Positions 1 to 12,271 are shown, counted from the stretch's first letter. The stretch is DNA of 64,000 bases from Tricholoma matsutake (GCA_026075535.2 AP026546.1:3100001-3164000); one strand, 5' to 3'. The notes: a model not told the origin generated them from the sequence alone. Numbers and translations: made by a program.

Positions 1-1441
1 TGTATATCCTTAACTTTCCTAGGCTTGGGCCAGTCAAGCACAGTTTTGACTTTATCCTTGGACATCCGCAGTCCATCTGGTGACAAGATGAAACCCAGAT
101 ATTCAATGGTGTCTTTGTGGAACTCACATTTCTGTAGAGAGGCATAAAGTCCATTTTTCTGGAGATGGCAGAGGACTTCTTTGATGTGAGCCCCATGCTG
201 GGACTTGTCATCGGAGTAGATTAGGATGTCATCGAGGTACATGATGACACAAACATCCAGCATGTTGCTGAAGATGTTGTTCATAAACCACTGGAAGGCT
301 GAGTCCAAAGGGAACCACCAACCACTCAAAGGATCCATAGTGGGTGCGGAAAGTAGTTTTCCACTCATCACCATCAGCGATGCGGACTAGGTGATAAGCA
401 TGCTGCAAGTCTATCTTGGTGAATAAGCGGGCTTTGTGGGGAGAGTCGAGGAGGTCAGAAATGAGTGGAAGTGGGTAGCAGTCCTTCTTCGTAAGACAGT
501 TGAGTCCTCGGTAGTCGACACAAAGTCAGAGACTACTGTCCTTCTTTTTGACAAAGAGAATTGGAGCGCCGTGTGGAGACTTGGATGGGTGGATGAAACC
601 TGAGTGGAATGTTTTCATCAATGAAGACTCATAAGGCTTCTAATTCAGAGGGAGAGAGGGAATACATGCAACCCAGAGGAGGGGGAGCATTATCCTCCAT
701 CTCTATCTTGAGGTTGTAAGGGCGATGTGGAGGAAGGGTGTCCACCTTAGTCTTATTAAAGACATCAGCAAATTCATGATATTCAGCAGGGATGTCAGAT
801 AAATCTGGTGGGGGTGAAGATTGAGCAGAGTGGGCAGATAACCCTTCTGGAGCGAAGGTCATCTGGAAAGCTACTGCCCCAGGAAGTTTGCTAGCATGTG
901 CATAAGCGGCAGCGTTGATGAAAGAGATGTTGGGAGGTGAAAACTTAGAAGGAATGGGGGGTTCAGAAAGTGCAGAGGATTCAAGGATTTCTACTGGAAG
1001 GTTCAGGGACAAAGGTGACGTCGGGGGTGCTGGACCTCTATGATCTGCAGAGCAGAAAGCAAGTTGGCTTGAAGACCAGTCAATCAATGGACTGTATTGC
1101 TTCAGTCAGTTATGACCAAGTACAGTGGAACAGGAAGAGTTGAGCAAGGTTACATAGAATGACAAATTTAACACTTCACCGGCAGGGAAGGTGACCAGAA
1201 GTTTGACGACCTGAGTTATGGTGGATTTGCAAGATCCATCAAAGAGTTGTAGACCAATTGGGTTAATGGATTCCATGCTGAGTTGGTTATCCAACACAAA
1301 AGAGGAGTCAAGGAAGCAGTGGGAGGAGCCAGAGTCAATAAGGGTTTGGAAAGGGGCAGAAGAGTCAGGAAAGGTTAAAAGAATGGTTAGGGAGTCAGGG
1401 TCGGAAAGAGTGGACACGTTGAGACAAACGTAGGCAGCCAA
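1..1441 (-). pseudogene. Gypsy Pol: protease and reverse transcriptase, partial
   Basis: The aspartic protease has its active-site motif LIDSGSSHCFLD near 1300-1350. The reverse transcriptase begins with the conserved lead-in PAEYHEFADVFNK (about 745-790) and continues to the window edge, with [11 protein letters not shown] near 390-430 and the catalytic YLDD at about 230-241. Two lesions are visible. A TGA replaces the conserved arginine codon of the L-R-L-C-V-D-Y-R motif near 525. A deletion of about a dozen bases near 300 removes the residues between PFGL and AFQWFMNN and shifts the frame. Together they rule out an active polymerase. Confidence 0.8.
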
Positions 1442-1497
1442 ATGGGTAAGGTCAATGCAACCCCCAGCCCCAATGGCTGTTTCCTGAGGGTTGCAGA

Positions 1498-2693
1498 CTA
1501 TTTTTCCAAGTCCATAGTGTCGGGAATGACAACGGATGCACAGGCTTTTGTGGCTTTGAAATTCGGGCAGTTTCCTGCTATGTGCCCTTCCTCACCGCAG
1601 TAGAGACAAAGTCGTTCTCTCATGTGACATTCTCGTTCCTCCCCAGTGAGCTTGCCATTCTTCCCCAACTTATTGGAGATGGACGACTTGGGCTTGTCCC
1701 AGGGAGTGTTCTTTGTTGTGGAAGACTGCTGGTTGGAGGTGTTACTGTGGGCGGAGTTCGAAGAGGTTTGGTTTGTAGATGGGGAAGGACTTTTGGAAGA
1801 GTCCTTCCAACTAGAGTTAGTGACATTACTGGAATTCTTTGTTTCAAAATGGGATTCATCTTCTTGCATCCAGTAGATGTCATCACTGTCCTGCGCAAAG
1901 TGCAGTTCTGCAAGAGTATTAGGTTTACCACCCCAGAGAACTTCTATGCGAAGTCAGAGCGGAAGACCATGGAAATAGCAGTCACGAAGGGCTGCTTCAT
2001 TCCAATTGACCCTAGAAGCTAATTCCCAGAAGTCAATGTTATATTTTGCAATATGACCACCTTTCTTCATTGTTAAGTCAGAGAGAGCTTTTTCCACATC
2101 TCTGACTGGGTTGTGCAGGCTGAAGTTACTTTCCAGCTCAGCAAGGAAAGCTTCATAGTCCCACATCCAGTGTGTGGAATCTGTCAGGTCATTAAGACCA
2201 GGCTCAAACCAACTGAGAGCTAGTCCTATAAGATAAGAAAGGATAAATATGATCTTTTTCTCATCAGAGGAAAATACATGTGGACAGTCATGGAAATGAA
2301 GATTGCAGGAGACTAGGAAGTCTCTAAGTTTCTTTGGATTGGCGCCGTCAAAAGTGTCGGGGTCATGAACTTTGATTTTCTCGGTCTTGGGTACGTTTTT
2401 CTGACAAAGGGTGTGGATACTCTCTGAGAGATTGTAAAGAACATCTATGAACCTATCCCCTGGGTCAGGGTTTTCCCCCATGGAAGGTTGATCCTCTGGA
2501 TCATTGGGATCGGGGTCACTCCCAGGGCTGTCAGGACCACTAGGGTCATTGGGTCCACCGGGGGTCCATCCTCTAGACCAGGATCTTCCAACCCAAAGGG
2601 TTCAGGCTGGTTGATGCCCCCTATGTACTCAAGGGGAGTTCTTGATCGTAAACCTTCTGGGTTGGCAGAAGGGTGCGGGGCATGGGTGGACAT
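1498..2693 (-). pseudogene. Gypsy Gag (capsid and nucleocapsid)
   Basis: Gag packages the element RNA in cytoplasmic particles. Two overlapping minus-strand reading frames (2693-2445 and 2481-1498) cover it, so at least one frameshift lies near 2450-2480. A further break near 1870-1960 separates the capsid core, with the retrotransposon-gag pattern (PKKLRDFLVSCNLHF, ALSWFEPGL), from the nucleocapsid. The nucleocapsid holds a single CCHC zinc knuckle, [14 protein letters not shown], near 1570-1620, after a Ser/Asn/Thr-rich linker. The start at 2693 (MSTHAPHPSANPEG) is chosen as the first Met of the frame. The family identity is clear, but the product is not expected to be functional. Confidence 0.75.
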
Positions 2694-3089
2694 GAGATTG
2701 GCACTGATTGAAGGGGCTCCTGAGCTGATTTGTCAGAATATGTTTGAGGGTCTGGAAGACACTCTGAACATAGAGGTGGGTCGAGGGTCGGGAAGGGTGG
2801 ATCACTGGATTGCAGAGATCCCTAGGATAGTACCAGCGCATTGGGAATTTCTGGTTGTGTGCTGGTGGGTCTCAGTAAGAGTCATAGAGAGGAATGGGAT
2901 GAGTGAAGTGTGAGTTCATATATACTGTTAAGAACTGATCCTGGAAGACATGTTGGAATCCAATTGGACCCTGTGGGTGATGATAGTGGAAGGTTGTTGG
3001 GTTGTTGCAGATTCTGCAGGAGGGGAAACAGAAAGGACTTGGCTTCAGCTTGTAAGAAGCTGCACCCTTCACCTCATCTGGTGTCCTAA

Positions 3090-3598
3090 TTTCAAGTCAA
3101 AGGTTTTGAGGTAGGAGCAGGAAAGTGCAGGAAAACATGGGAAGGAGTATGGAGGGACATAGGTTAAGTTCAGATGAGGTAGAACTTCAGAGGGAGACTA
3201 GAGGTCGAGTCAAATGGAGTTCAGACTTTTAGAGAACTGAGGTTGGAGTAGAAGGAGGTTTAGATTGGCAGGTTAAAGTCGAGTCTATGTCAATATATGA
3301 ACTGAGGAATACAAGGTGAGCTTAAATACTGTAGTCTGGAATAAATGCAGAACAGGAACAAAGACTGGGGCAGTGTCTCAACTGCATAGATAAATTACCT
3401 AGCAGGAGCTGCACAGGAATCCATAGTCAAATTTGCAAAAGAGACAGCAGCCTTGGGAAGGCAGCCTGGTGCACAGCAGTGTGGGCAGTGCAAGGCAGCC
3501 AGGAATGAAACAGGAGGAGTCGACACATGTCAGGTTCTTGGTGTGGAAAAGGGTCAGACAGATGTGGGTTCCAATTGGGCGAGGAATGGTTCTTGACA
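3090..3598 (-). repeat. Putative 5' LTR of the left gypsy element
   Basis: The right boundary is well supported: minus-strand TGTCAAGAACC starts exactly where copia coding ends. The left boundary (LTR end and primer-binding site) is a guess at about 3070-3110. A TATTTAA box lies near 3320 in the minus orientation. No second LTR is available for comparison, so the length is uncertain. Confidence 0.4.
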
Positions 3599-3644
3599 GC
3601 AATGTACTCTGCCTCACACAAGGATGTGGCAACTACTTTCTGTT

Positions 3645-5341
3645 TAGTGTTTAAGGGTCCAGTTCGGTCCAGTTTTTTGACCCCCAAGGGGGTCAACCAG
3701 AGACCAAAACCAGTCCAAATCAAGATTAGATGGACTGCAACCAAACCAAATAGGACCAGTCCTATTCAGTTTGGTTGACCCCAAAAGACTGGTTGTAACT
3801 GATCTTCAGGCTGTTTTTATGAGTCTAACTAAATTATAATATATCATAGATAAAATTAATTATATTTACACCCTGCAAGCAGTTGCTTGCAGCAGTGTTG
3901 CTAAAAGACTGAAAGAAAATGAAGAAGAACAAGATAATAATAAAATAGCCCCACCATCTTGTGTTTGTAGCAAGGGTGGGGGGTCAAGAGTGGTTGTCAT
4001 TTGTCATCTCCTCCCCTGTTCTTGTTGTCATCTGTTTTCTGCTCCCTGTCATTCATCTGACCCTGTGTGCATTGTTGTTTGTCATCAGCACCTCCATTAC
4101 CCCCTACGAGCAGTGGCTCATAAGCAGGTTGGTGGTGCTGTGACATGGTGTCAGCCGTCATCCCTGGCTGCCGTTGCTGTTGCTGTCTGGAAGTGGTGGT
4201 ACCCATTGCCACCCTGCAAGCAGAGGCTCACAGTGGTAACATAGGGCATGGGTGGGGTACAGTGAGGGCCCAGGTGCATTGTGTGGTGGCTAGGTGATGT
4301 TGTTAGTAAAAGTAATAAGATTAAAACAAAAAAAAACATACCCAATGGCCCAAACAATGATAGTCATTGTTTGGGCTGTCTGGATGTGGCAGTACCTGTT
4401 GCCACCCTGTGAGCAGAGGCTCGCAGTGGTGACATAGGGCATGGGTGGGGCACAGCAAGGGCCCAGGTGCATTGCATGGTGGCTAGGTGACATTGTTAGT
4501 AAAAGTAATAAGATTAAACAAAAACAAAACATACCTGATGGCCCAAACAACGCTAGTTGTTGTTCGGGCTGTCTGGATGTGCCAGTACCCATTGCCACCC
4601 ACAGTGATGTAGGGCATGGGTTGGGTATGATGGTGCGGGTCCAGGTGCATTGTGTGGTGGCTAGGTGATGTCATTAGCAAAATATAAGAAACTAAGAAAA
4701 GAATTGTTGGTAAAAGAAATAAGATTAAACAAAAAAAAAACTTGCTTGACAGCCCAAACCATGACTAGCATCATTTGGGCTGTCTGCTTTGCATTTGTTC
4801 TGAATTGTTCATTGGCAGTGCTTTCAGGGCAGGTGGTGTGCATGTGTTTATGGTGGTGGTGGATGTGGGACTGGATTCATGGGAGTTGTTTGTTGTCATG
4901 GGAGTCATTTGGCAATCGTGCCACTTTTATTTTTTTTCAGGAGCACATGACCACATGGTCTGTGCATGGCCACATGGTATATAAGTACCTGCCAAATGAC
5001 TCCTTTTCCCCTGGGCTTGTCCCACTTCATGTAAGCATAGTATAAATAGTAATAGTAGTGTTTATATTTTGTTCTTTTATATACTTTTATATACTTATTT
5101 CTGTATTTTGTACTTGAATAATACTATATATCTAGCAGTATAAACATGTGTGAAAGACCAGTTAAGACTGGTTTCAACCAGTTTTCCATCAGTTTTGTGA
5201 TTTTTTTCAAAACTAATCAACTGACAACCAAACCAACTCCCATATGGGGTCAACTGCAACCAATGGTTCGGTCTCTTGCAGTTAAGTTTGGTTAAGGGTC
5301 TGGTCTTTTTCCAGTCTTATGGACTGGACCCTTGAACACTA
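3645..5341. mobile_element. Non-autonomous hAT element (1697 bp)
   Basis: The ends are inverted: TAGTGTTTAAGGGTCCAGT at 3645 and the complement of TAGTGTTCAAGGGTCCAGT at 5341. They fit the hAT end rule (YARNG). A perfect 8-bp target duplication, TTTCTGTT, flanks it (3637-3644 and 5342-5349), and removing the element plus one duplicate restores the copia RNase H frame. The first and last 150 bp carry many short CCAGT/ACTGG repeats, as expected for subterminal transposase sites. No transposase domain can be read inside; the ORFs present are low-complexity and unconvincing. The element would move only with a transposase supplied elsewhere. Confidence 0.93.
4195..4750 (+). repeat. Three tandem copies of a ~190-bp unit inside the hAT element
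   Basis: The marker ATAGGGCATGGGT recurs at about 4243, 4434 and 4611, and AAGATTAAA at about 4317, 4510 and 4725. Each unit also holds a short inverted stretch around GCCCAAAC/GTTTGGGC. The third copy is shorter. This is tandem amplification within the element. Confidence 0.75.
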
Positions 5342-8046
5342 TTTCTGTTTGCAGGCAGTCCAGGAGATAGTGCCTGAGCCAAGAGCATGCATATATCCCC
5401 AAACACTACAATGCATGTCAAGACAATTAGCCCAGTCAGAATTGCTGAATGCATGGAGAGTGAGAGGGCTGTCTCCCCCGAGATAAAGTTTGAGGTCTCT
5501 TGTCCCCTTCAGGTAACATACCAATCTGATAGTGGTTGCCCAGTGATTGAAGGAGTAGCAGTCAAGATATTGGGATAATTGTTGGACTGCATAGGCCATA
5601 TCGGGACACATAGATATGGCCAAATATAGTAAGCAGCCAACAAGTGATTGATATGAAAGTTTACTGAGTTGTAATTGATCATTGGGGGTTATGGACTGTT
5701 TGTCAGGATGGCAGAGCTTGGACCCATTCTCTAGAGGGGCTGATACTGGGTGGGCATCTTTCTGACCAAACTGTTCAACTATTTTGTCAATAAGAGCTGT
5801 TTGTGAAAGGGCAACTGTATATGTAGATCTGTCCCAGGTGACAGCAATTCCAATGATGAAACATGCAGTACCCAGTTCAGAAATAGTCCATACCTCTTGC
5901 ATGAGTTGCATCTGACTTTTGAAGTGTTTGTTCTCAGCCTGCAAGTCTGCAATGGAGAGAAAATCATCGATGTGAATGGCTACAATAATGATCCCAGTGT
6001 CAGATTTGTGATAGTATATGCAAGATTTGCAAGACAGGCAAGTAAAGCCCCAGGCAATCATCTGCATGTTGAGCATCTGGTTCCATATGCATCCACTCTG
6101 TTTCATACCATATAGCCCACGCTGAAGCTGCCACACCCAGTCTTCTTTCCTAGTCTCTTCAAAACCCACAGGTTGTTGCAGATATTGAATTTCATCATCA
6201 GGTAGTAAGCCGTATAGGAATGCTGTCTTAACATTGATCTGTTGGGCATCCCAGCCTAGAGAGGCAGCAATGTGTAATAGAATCTGCCAAGATTCCATGC
6301 GCGCAGTCAGTGAGGTAGTTTTAGTGTAGTCTTTTCCATATATTTGTTCAAAACCTTTGAAAACTAGATGTACTTTCCACCTGACCACTTTTCCTGCCTC
6401 ATCTCACTTAATATGGAAAACTGGTTTCCCTTTTCAGATCCACTTCCCCTGAGGTACTTCATCCCAAGGAATTAATTTGTAGATGCCCATGTCCTTCAGG
6501 GATTGCAGTTCATCAATGTAACCTTCCTTCCATTGTTCAGCATCAACAGAATTTATGGCCTCCTCCCACATCCTGGGGTCATCCTCAAACTGAAGAGACT
6601 CAGGATCAAAGTCTGCCATCTCTGAAATGAGGGCTCAGAATTGATGTGCTTGATCACCGAGATTGAGATTATCAAGAGATTGCCATAGTTCCTCAATGAT
6701 GTCATGATCATGATCAAGTTCAGGGTCCGGTGGGCAACCAGGGTCTGCTGTTCAGGTTGCTATTATTGCTGCTCTCTGTTCCCGCCATTGTTCCTTCACC
6801 CGGGCAGCACTCTCTTGTGATTCCTGGACAGCAGTAGTAGTTCTAGTAGTTGGTGGACCACCATCTGGGTTTCTCTCAGTAGGAATGTGTATACATGATG
6901 ACCGACGTGGGGGTGGTGGTGGTGTTACCACTGGTGGTTTGTCAGTGTCATGAACACTCTCACCGGGTATATTATTATCAGCACATGGTTCCTTGGTGTT
7001 GCCACTGTCTGGAATTATAGGATTGGTATTCAAGTTGGGAGTACTGACCTCACCAAGAATTTCACTATCTCCCATAGTGGATGGTAGTGGTGAGTGACCA
7101 TCATGACTTTCAAGGAATCTTACATGGTATGATGAGTGGACTTTTCCCATAGTATGGTTATAGCAATGGTATGACTTGGATTTTTGGTTGTAACCTACCA
7201 GCATGCATTCAGTGGAACATTCAAAGATTTTGGGGTTGTCTTTCTTTGGAATGAGGACAAAGGCCTGGCACCCAATCTCCCATAGATAGGAGTAGTCAGG
7301 TCTGCACTCAAACCATAGTTTCCAAGGTGTAATCCCATTGAGTGAGCATGTAGTCTTCCTGTGCAAATGGGAAGCCGTTAAGTAAAATTCATCCCAGAGA
7401 TAAGGTGGTAAGCAGGAATAGATCCTCATTGTGCGAGCCTTTCCCATAAGTGTTCAGTGCATGCATTTGATGCAACCTATGTGTGCTGATGTGTGGGGTG
7501 CCATAAAATGCTGTTCTGTTCCTCGAGTCTTTAACCAGGCTTCTATTTCGTGTGATTTAAGTTCCCCATTATCAGTGATATATGTTCCCACTTTAAGTCC
7601 AGTTTCATTTTCATGTGGCGAGTTCCCAGGCTTTAAGTTCAGAGAAAGCATCATCCTTGTTTCAAAGAGGTATCGACCAAGGGAATGAGGTATAATCATC
7701 AACTATGTCCATTATATAGGAGTTCCCAGTATGAGACCTCACAGTGTGTGGCCCTGATAAATCCACCCAAACTTTCTCCAACTTCCTCATTGCCTTATGG
7801 CCCCACTCCTCCCTGTGCTTCTTGGGAACAGGTGTCTTTGTCTGTTTTCCAAGTACACATGATTCACATTTAGGCAGCTTCAAGGTGGAAACAATGGGTG
7901 CACCTGTAAGCATGCCTTTCTTGGCCATGTCCCAGATGGATTTGTAGTTTGCATGGCCAAGGTGGCAATGGCATGTTTCTAAAGTTGGAGATTTGTGTAC
8001 AGTGAAGGCATGGTCAACAGCAACAGAGTGGAGATCGAGTGAGTAA
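5339..8046 (-). pseudogene. Copia Pol (integrase, reverse transcriptase, RNase H)
   Basis: The order on the minus strand is: GAG-pre-integrase zinc region with HCHLGHANY and CESCVLGKQT (8045-7850); integrase core with VWVDLSGPH, DIVDDYTS and TDNGELKSHEI (7830-7560); an integrase C-terminal linker rich in Pro and Thr (7300-6750); then reverse transcriptase (6388-5700) with VHLVFKGFEQ, VKTAFLYGLL and the catalytic HIDDFLSI (near 5960); and RNase H (5560-5339) with SNSDWANCLD. The frame changes several times (near 7450, 7690, 6750 and 6620). A TGA at about 6403 precedes the polymerase core. The 349-residue polymerase/RNase H stretch is open, but the whole is a pseudogene. Confidence 0.85.
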
Positions 8047-8309
8047 ATTTTCTTGGAAAGGTGGGATCAACAAGCAATTGCTAAATGGAAAGCTGTGGTT
8101 ACAAATAAACGTGCTCAAATTTTGCAGGCCCATGCACAGCATCTGCAAATACAAAGACAGTCTGCCTCTGCCAATGGCTCTTCTTTTATACTTAATGATG
8201 TAAAAGTTATACACAAGGAATATATGACACGCTCTTTAAGAAACACCAAGTGGACCAAAGCAATTGATTTTTTTTCACAAGCATTTGAACTAAATAATGA
8301 GCAGGACTG

Positions 8310-9228
8310 CATCAGGAAACCAAGGAGGAGATGATAATATTAGACTATGTTGTACAATATCTGATAAGCTAAATCTTTGGTATAACATGTCCAATTCTTG
8401 TACACCCTCTGCTAATTAAAGATATAGCACAGTAGAGTTGGCCAATTCCATCAGATCTGCCAGACTGATGGATTTGATCATTGACTGGCATTTATCTATG
8501 TATAGGTCAAACCTTGTAATTGGAACACAAGAAGAAAGGAAAATAGTACCATTTTTGTCCCTTTTCATTCCATTTTTATGAGATATACTTTGTTGTTGTT
8601 CAGAAGTTGACTTAGTAAAGTTGTTGAATTGTTGCCTTATAAATATAATTAACTTAATATTTGTTCATTTGTTTGTCTCATTTCACACAATCTTACATGC
8701 TTACTCACACACCCATGTTTATTTGTGGCTGAGGTCATGATCAGTTTTTTGCATTTTGTTGAGCTCAAGGGGTTGTGGCTGTGCAGACTCTGTTTTTTGA
8801 AACATCCTGAATCTTATACTCTGACAACAAACCAGCCATATAAAAATGTTGAGTTCAGCTACTGGCAATGTTAGCATTCTATTATCTGTGCACTAGTAGC
8901 ATTTTGAGTTGTTTGGGTATATTTGACTATATAATCCAATTCTGGCAGGTGGACTACAATTAGCTACAAGACTGATGGAATATTCTCATAGCTTTTCAGC
9001 TCTGCAACATAATTGCAAAACAATTATCATGCTTGTCCAATGCTGTCTCAGACTTGTATCAGATGGCCCAAAACTCCAATACTGCTTTAACATTGCAATG
9101 TTAGCTCTGGTAGTAAATTACTTGTAGTATAAAGATAAAAGTATTTAATTATATCTCATTATATAACATTTTGATGACTATTTGTCACTATTGACTGGAA
9201 ATACCAGCATCTCCACAGTTTCCTGATG
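8310..9228. mobile_element. Small unclassified TIR element (919 bp)
   Basis: It splits the helicase between the codons for EQD and IIANH. The ends are inverted: CATCAGGAAAC at 8310 and GTTTCCTGATG ending at 9228. The flanks overlap only by TG, so a 2-bp target duplication is possible but weak. The interior is AT-rich, has no plausible protein and is probably a MITE-like non-autonomous element. The superfamily is unknown. Confidence 0.65.
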
Positions 9229-9452
9229 TGTGCTTACTGAATCATTGCCAATCATTCCTGCAGTGACACCCCAGACCAGTTGAAAATGTACTTGGGTGGT
9301 ATGGCAGGAACAGGAAAGACACATGTTCTCCATGTGTTGACACAATTCTTTAGCCACAAAAAAGTAGTGCTTAAAAGTCTGGTCCAACAGACCAAAAAAA
9401 GACTAGGAACTGAACTGGACCTTAACCTATGTAACTGGACTTTTGGTCCCGG

Positions 9453-10275
9453 TAGTGTTTAAAGGTCCAGTCCTATGAACCGGAAAAAGACCAAAACCAA
9501 AACCAAACTGAACTGAACCAAAGTCCAGTTCACCAGGGGGCTATTTATAGGACCAGTCTTTTGCAGTCCAGTTGCCAGTCTTTCACTTTGAAGAATATCA
9601 TTGAACTGATGAAAACCAGTTTAAACTGGTTGCAACCAGTTCATATGTCATGTGAGCTATAATCCCACATTTCCACACATAATCCCATCAATTTCGCTCC
9701 CTGGATCATCGAAAATGGTTAAGAATGGAGAGAGATATGACCAAATACATTTTGATGTGAGTATTTTGTCATGATTTGAGTAGTTGTGATTGCACTGCTT
9801 ATACCTTGTGCTACAAAAATATTGGGCACAATTGGACATTATCCAGGGCAAAGGAATAACATACATAAATGTTTGTACCATGTGCATTTGATTCATTTAA
9901 CACCCCTGACAAGTTGTAAATACACATGACAAACTACAAACTACAAACTACAAACTACAACATGTAATACAATGTACTTTTGTTCTGGTCATATCTCAGT
10001 CAGATCTTAATAAAATCTCTTAACATTTGGACCAATTGCCAGGGAATTACAATGTCCAAGTGCCTACATGACGATTAAACTGTCTGTGTAATAGTTATTG
10101 AGAAACAGATAGGTTGTATTGGCACAACAAACTTTACAACAAAAAACTGGTTTGGACCAGTCCTATGCAGTCTGGTTGCAGTCCATCAATATATGGATTG
10201 GTCCTGGACCAGTTGTGGTTCCAGTTGCCCCATTTAGATGTAAAAAACTGGACTTAACTGGACCTTAAAACACTA
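9453..10275. mobile_element. hAT element (823 bp) nested in the 9365-11012 element
   Basis: It starts TAGTGTTTAAAGGTCCAGT at 9453 and ends with the inverted form (TAGTGTTTTAAGGTCCAGT) at 10275. The flanking 8-mers are GGTCCCGG (9445-9452) and GGTCCCAG (10276-10283), a target duplication with one mismatch. Its ends match those of the 3645-5341 element better than those of its host, so it is a member of that subfamily inserted into a relative. No coding capacity is seen. Confidence 0.87.
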
Positions 10276-10454
10276 GGTCCCAGTTCAACCACTTCTTGAA
10301 GCAGTCCGGTCCTCAGTTTTCATTCTTGTCAACACTTACTAGGACTGTTGAGGACCAGTTTAGACTGGTTCTCAACTAGACTTACAGTCCTAAGTTAGAA
10401 TGTAACAAATATATAACTATATTATATATACAACAGTATAACTATGTACATATC

Positions 10455-10785
10455 CAGGCTACCTGATCACAGGAACAAAACCCATGATTCAGGTCACCAT
10501 GAAGTGTGGGTTCCTTTCCCACAATGATATATCCCACGCCTCAGGGCACCATGAGGTGCAGGTTTCTTATTTCTGTAATAATTTTGTATCTTTTCAACAA
10601 ATTATTACAGAAATGAGAAACCCACACCTCATGGTGCCCTGAAGCATGGGGTATATCATCGTGGGAAAGGAACCCGCACCTCATGGTGACCTGAGGCACA
10701 GGATATATCATCACAGGAAAGGAACCTGTGCTTCATGATGACCTGACTTGCAGGTTTTTCCCATGATCAGGTAGTCAGTTTTCAA
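10455..10785. repeat. Large imperfect inverted repeat with an internal triplication
   Basis: The left arm (10455-10585) and right arm (from 10598) pair around a centre near 10590, where TTTCTGTAATAATTT faces AAATTATTACAGAAA. The unit CACCTCATGGTGNCCTGA with a following TATATCATC and GGGAAAGGAACC is present about three times in the right half. A long hairpin could form. The first arm begins CTACCTGATCACAGG and the last copy ends near CCCATGATCAGGTAG. Confidence 0.75.
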
Positions 10786-11429
10786 CAAATTATTACAGAA
10801 ATGAGAAACTCACACCTTGTGTACTAATTACTCTATAGTCTGGTTATTGACCAGTTATAACCAGTCCAGTTCATGGCCCACTGGCTACATGAACTGGTTA
10901 TATGCAGTTCAGTTTGGTGTTGGCAAGATTTGGAGAAACTATGGACCAGTTGTGGTTTTGGTTCTTCAGATTTTGGGCTAAAAACCGAACCGAACCAGAC
11001 TTTAAAGCACTACAAAAAAGAGGCCCACCACTTTGTAGTGGTAGCTCCAACAGGAAGTGCAGCTGCCCTTCTGAATGGTTCTACATATCACTATATGTTC
11101 AGTATTGAATCTGATGGGAGAAAAATAACTAATATACAAATGGCACAAGTAAAGACAAGGCTGGAAGGTGTGGACTACTTTTTTTTGATGAGCTCTCAAT
11201 GTTATCATGCCAAGACATGTATAGGATCAGTGAGCAACTGGCCCATATCAGCAACAATCTTGATGTTCCTTTTGGAGGACTAAACATGATTTTTGCAGGT
11301 GACTTTGCACAGCTACCACCAGCAATTGGAAAAGAACATGCATCTCTCCACAGTTGGTCAGTGGGACGTGCTGCCAAATCTTTATGTGATCAGGAGGCTG
11401 CTATGGGCAAAGCTTTATGGCACCAAGTA

Positions 11430-11626
11430 CACATAGGTAAGCTACACTGTACTGAATAATATGGTCTATTGAACGCATACAGTGTATTGAATGATACAGG
11501 TTCGGTGGACGCCATCAAATGCTCTCATAGTATGTATAACATGTACTAGTATCAAATGAATACACTTTTACAATTCTTGCTTGTGATACACTATGAAGAA
11601 TGTTAATAATATACAGATCAGAGATA
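11430..11626 (+). repeat. Left terminal inverted repeat of the KDZ element
   Basis: It pairs with 36177-36370 at roughly 90% identity by eye; a central stretch of about 90 bp is almost perfect. Weaker inverted similarity continues to about 11845, against the right side down to about 36005. An inner part of this repeat is duplicated in direct orientation at about 11849-11900. Confidence 0.93.
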
Positions 11627-12271
11627 GCATACATGGTACTCGGCAATGGCATTGGCATCAGCAACGGCATCAGCATAGAAGTACAGCATCAGCATCAGGC
11701 ACCACTTTGCCATAACAGTATGACCTAGCTGCATGTACTATAGTGAATTACAATGCTTGGTATAGATGTGCATAGGAGACTGTATGGCCTAGCTATGGGC
11801 AATGATGCAATAATTCATTCTATGTAGTGCAGACCTACCAAACAGGTCTTTTACAATTCTTGCTTGTGATACACTGTGAAGAATGTTAATAGACAGATCA
11901 GTGACCTATGAGATAGCATTGGAAATGGTATTTGGCATTGGCATTGGCATAGATGTGCAGTAAGAATCTAATACCGATGATGAAATAGTCACAGCCATCG
12001 GCATCAGCATCAGCAGACATGTTGGCACAGAAATCTACATTGACCTCAACATCAGCAGCAGCAGACAGACACTTTGTGGTGGAAATCTATATATCAAGAG
12101 CATCGGCAATGGGCATTAGCAAACCAGACACACAATGGGTGCAGGCAGTATGAATGAACAAAATCAACAAAACAGCAGTGTTCATCCTAGCTAAAATAAC
12201 AATGTCGGTACTAGCTAATTGTGAGAACCGGCAGGATCAGCCATGTTGTCATCATGGGACAATGATCTCAT

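Larger units (their letters stand above)
1..3598 (-). mobile_element. Ty3/gypsy LTR retrotransposon, 5' part, runs off left edge
   Basis: Read on the minus strand, the order is a putative 5' LTR and leader (about 3598 to 2700), gag (2693-1498), aspartic protease (1441-1106) and reverse transcriptase (1087 to the window edge). RNase H, integrase and the 3' LTR would lie outside the window. The element abuts copia RNase H coding sequence at 3599: the copia reading frame breaks off after its EAEYIA motif, just where a TGTCAAGAACC-type LTR start begins. The candidate 5-bp target duplication is GCAAT (3599-3603), but its partner is outside the window. The element is dead: it has a nonsense codon and a frameshifting deletion in the reverse transcriptase. 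Confidence 0.85.
3599..8046 (-). mobile_element. Truncated Ty1/copia element with two insertions
   Basis: The minus-strand copia coding order is intact from the GAG-pre-integrase zinc region (about 8045-7900) through integrase, reverse transcriptase and RNase H. The gag, protease and 5' LTR are missing: the element stops abruptly at about 8046, against Helitron helicase sequence. At its other end the RNase H region is interrupted by a hAT element (3645-5341) and then cut by the gypsy LTR at 3598. The coding piece between the two insertions (3604-3644) continues the RNase H frame with KQKVVATS and EAEYIA. The protein resembles that of the plus-strand copia at 21969-33639, so both belong to one family or close subfamilies. 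Confidence 0.85.
9365..11012. mobile_element. Non-autonomous hAT element (1648 bp) in the helicase gene
   Basis: The ends are TAGTGCTTAAAAGTCTGG (9365) and its inverted form (TAGTGCTTTAAAGTCTGG) ending at 11012. A perfect 8-bp target duplication, CAAAAAAG, lies at 9357-9364 and 11013-11020. Excision in silico joins FFSHKK to EAHHFVVVAPTG and restores the helicase. The subterminal regions are rich in ACCAGT/ACTGGT. It contains a second hAT element (9453-10275) and a large inverted repeat (10455-10785). No transposase is visible. Confidence 0.93.

Noticed and set aside
3961..4680. Short ORFs on both strands in the 3645-5341 element
   Set aside because: They follow the 190-bp tandem repeat and repeat themselves; no conserved domain.
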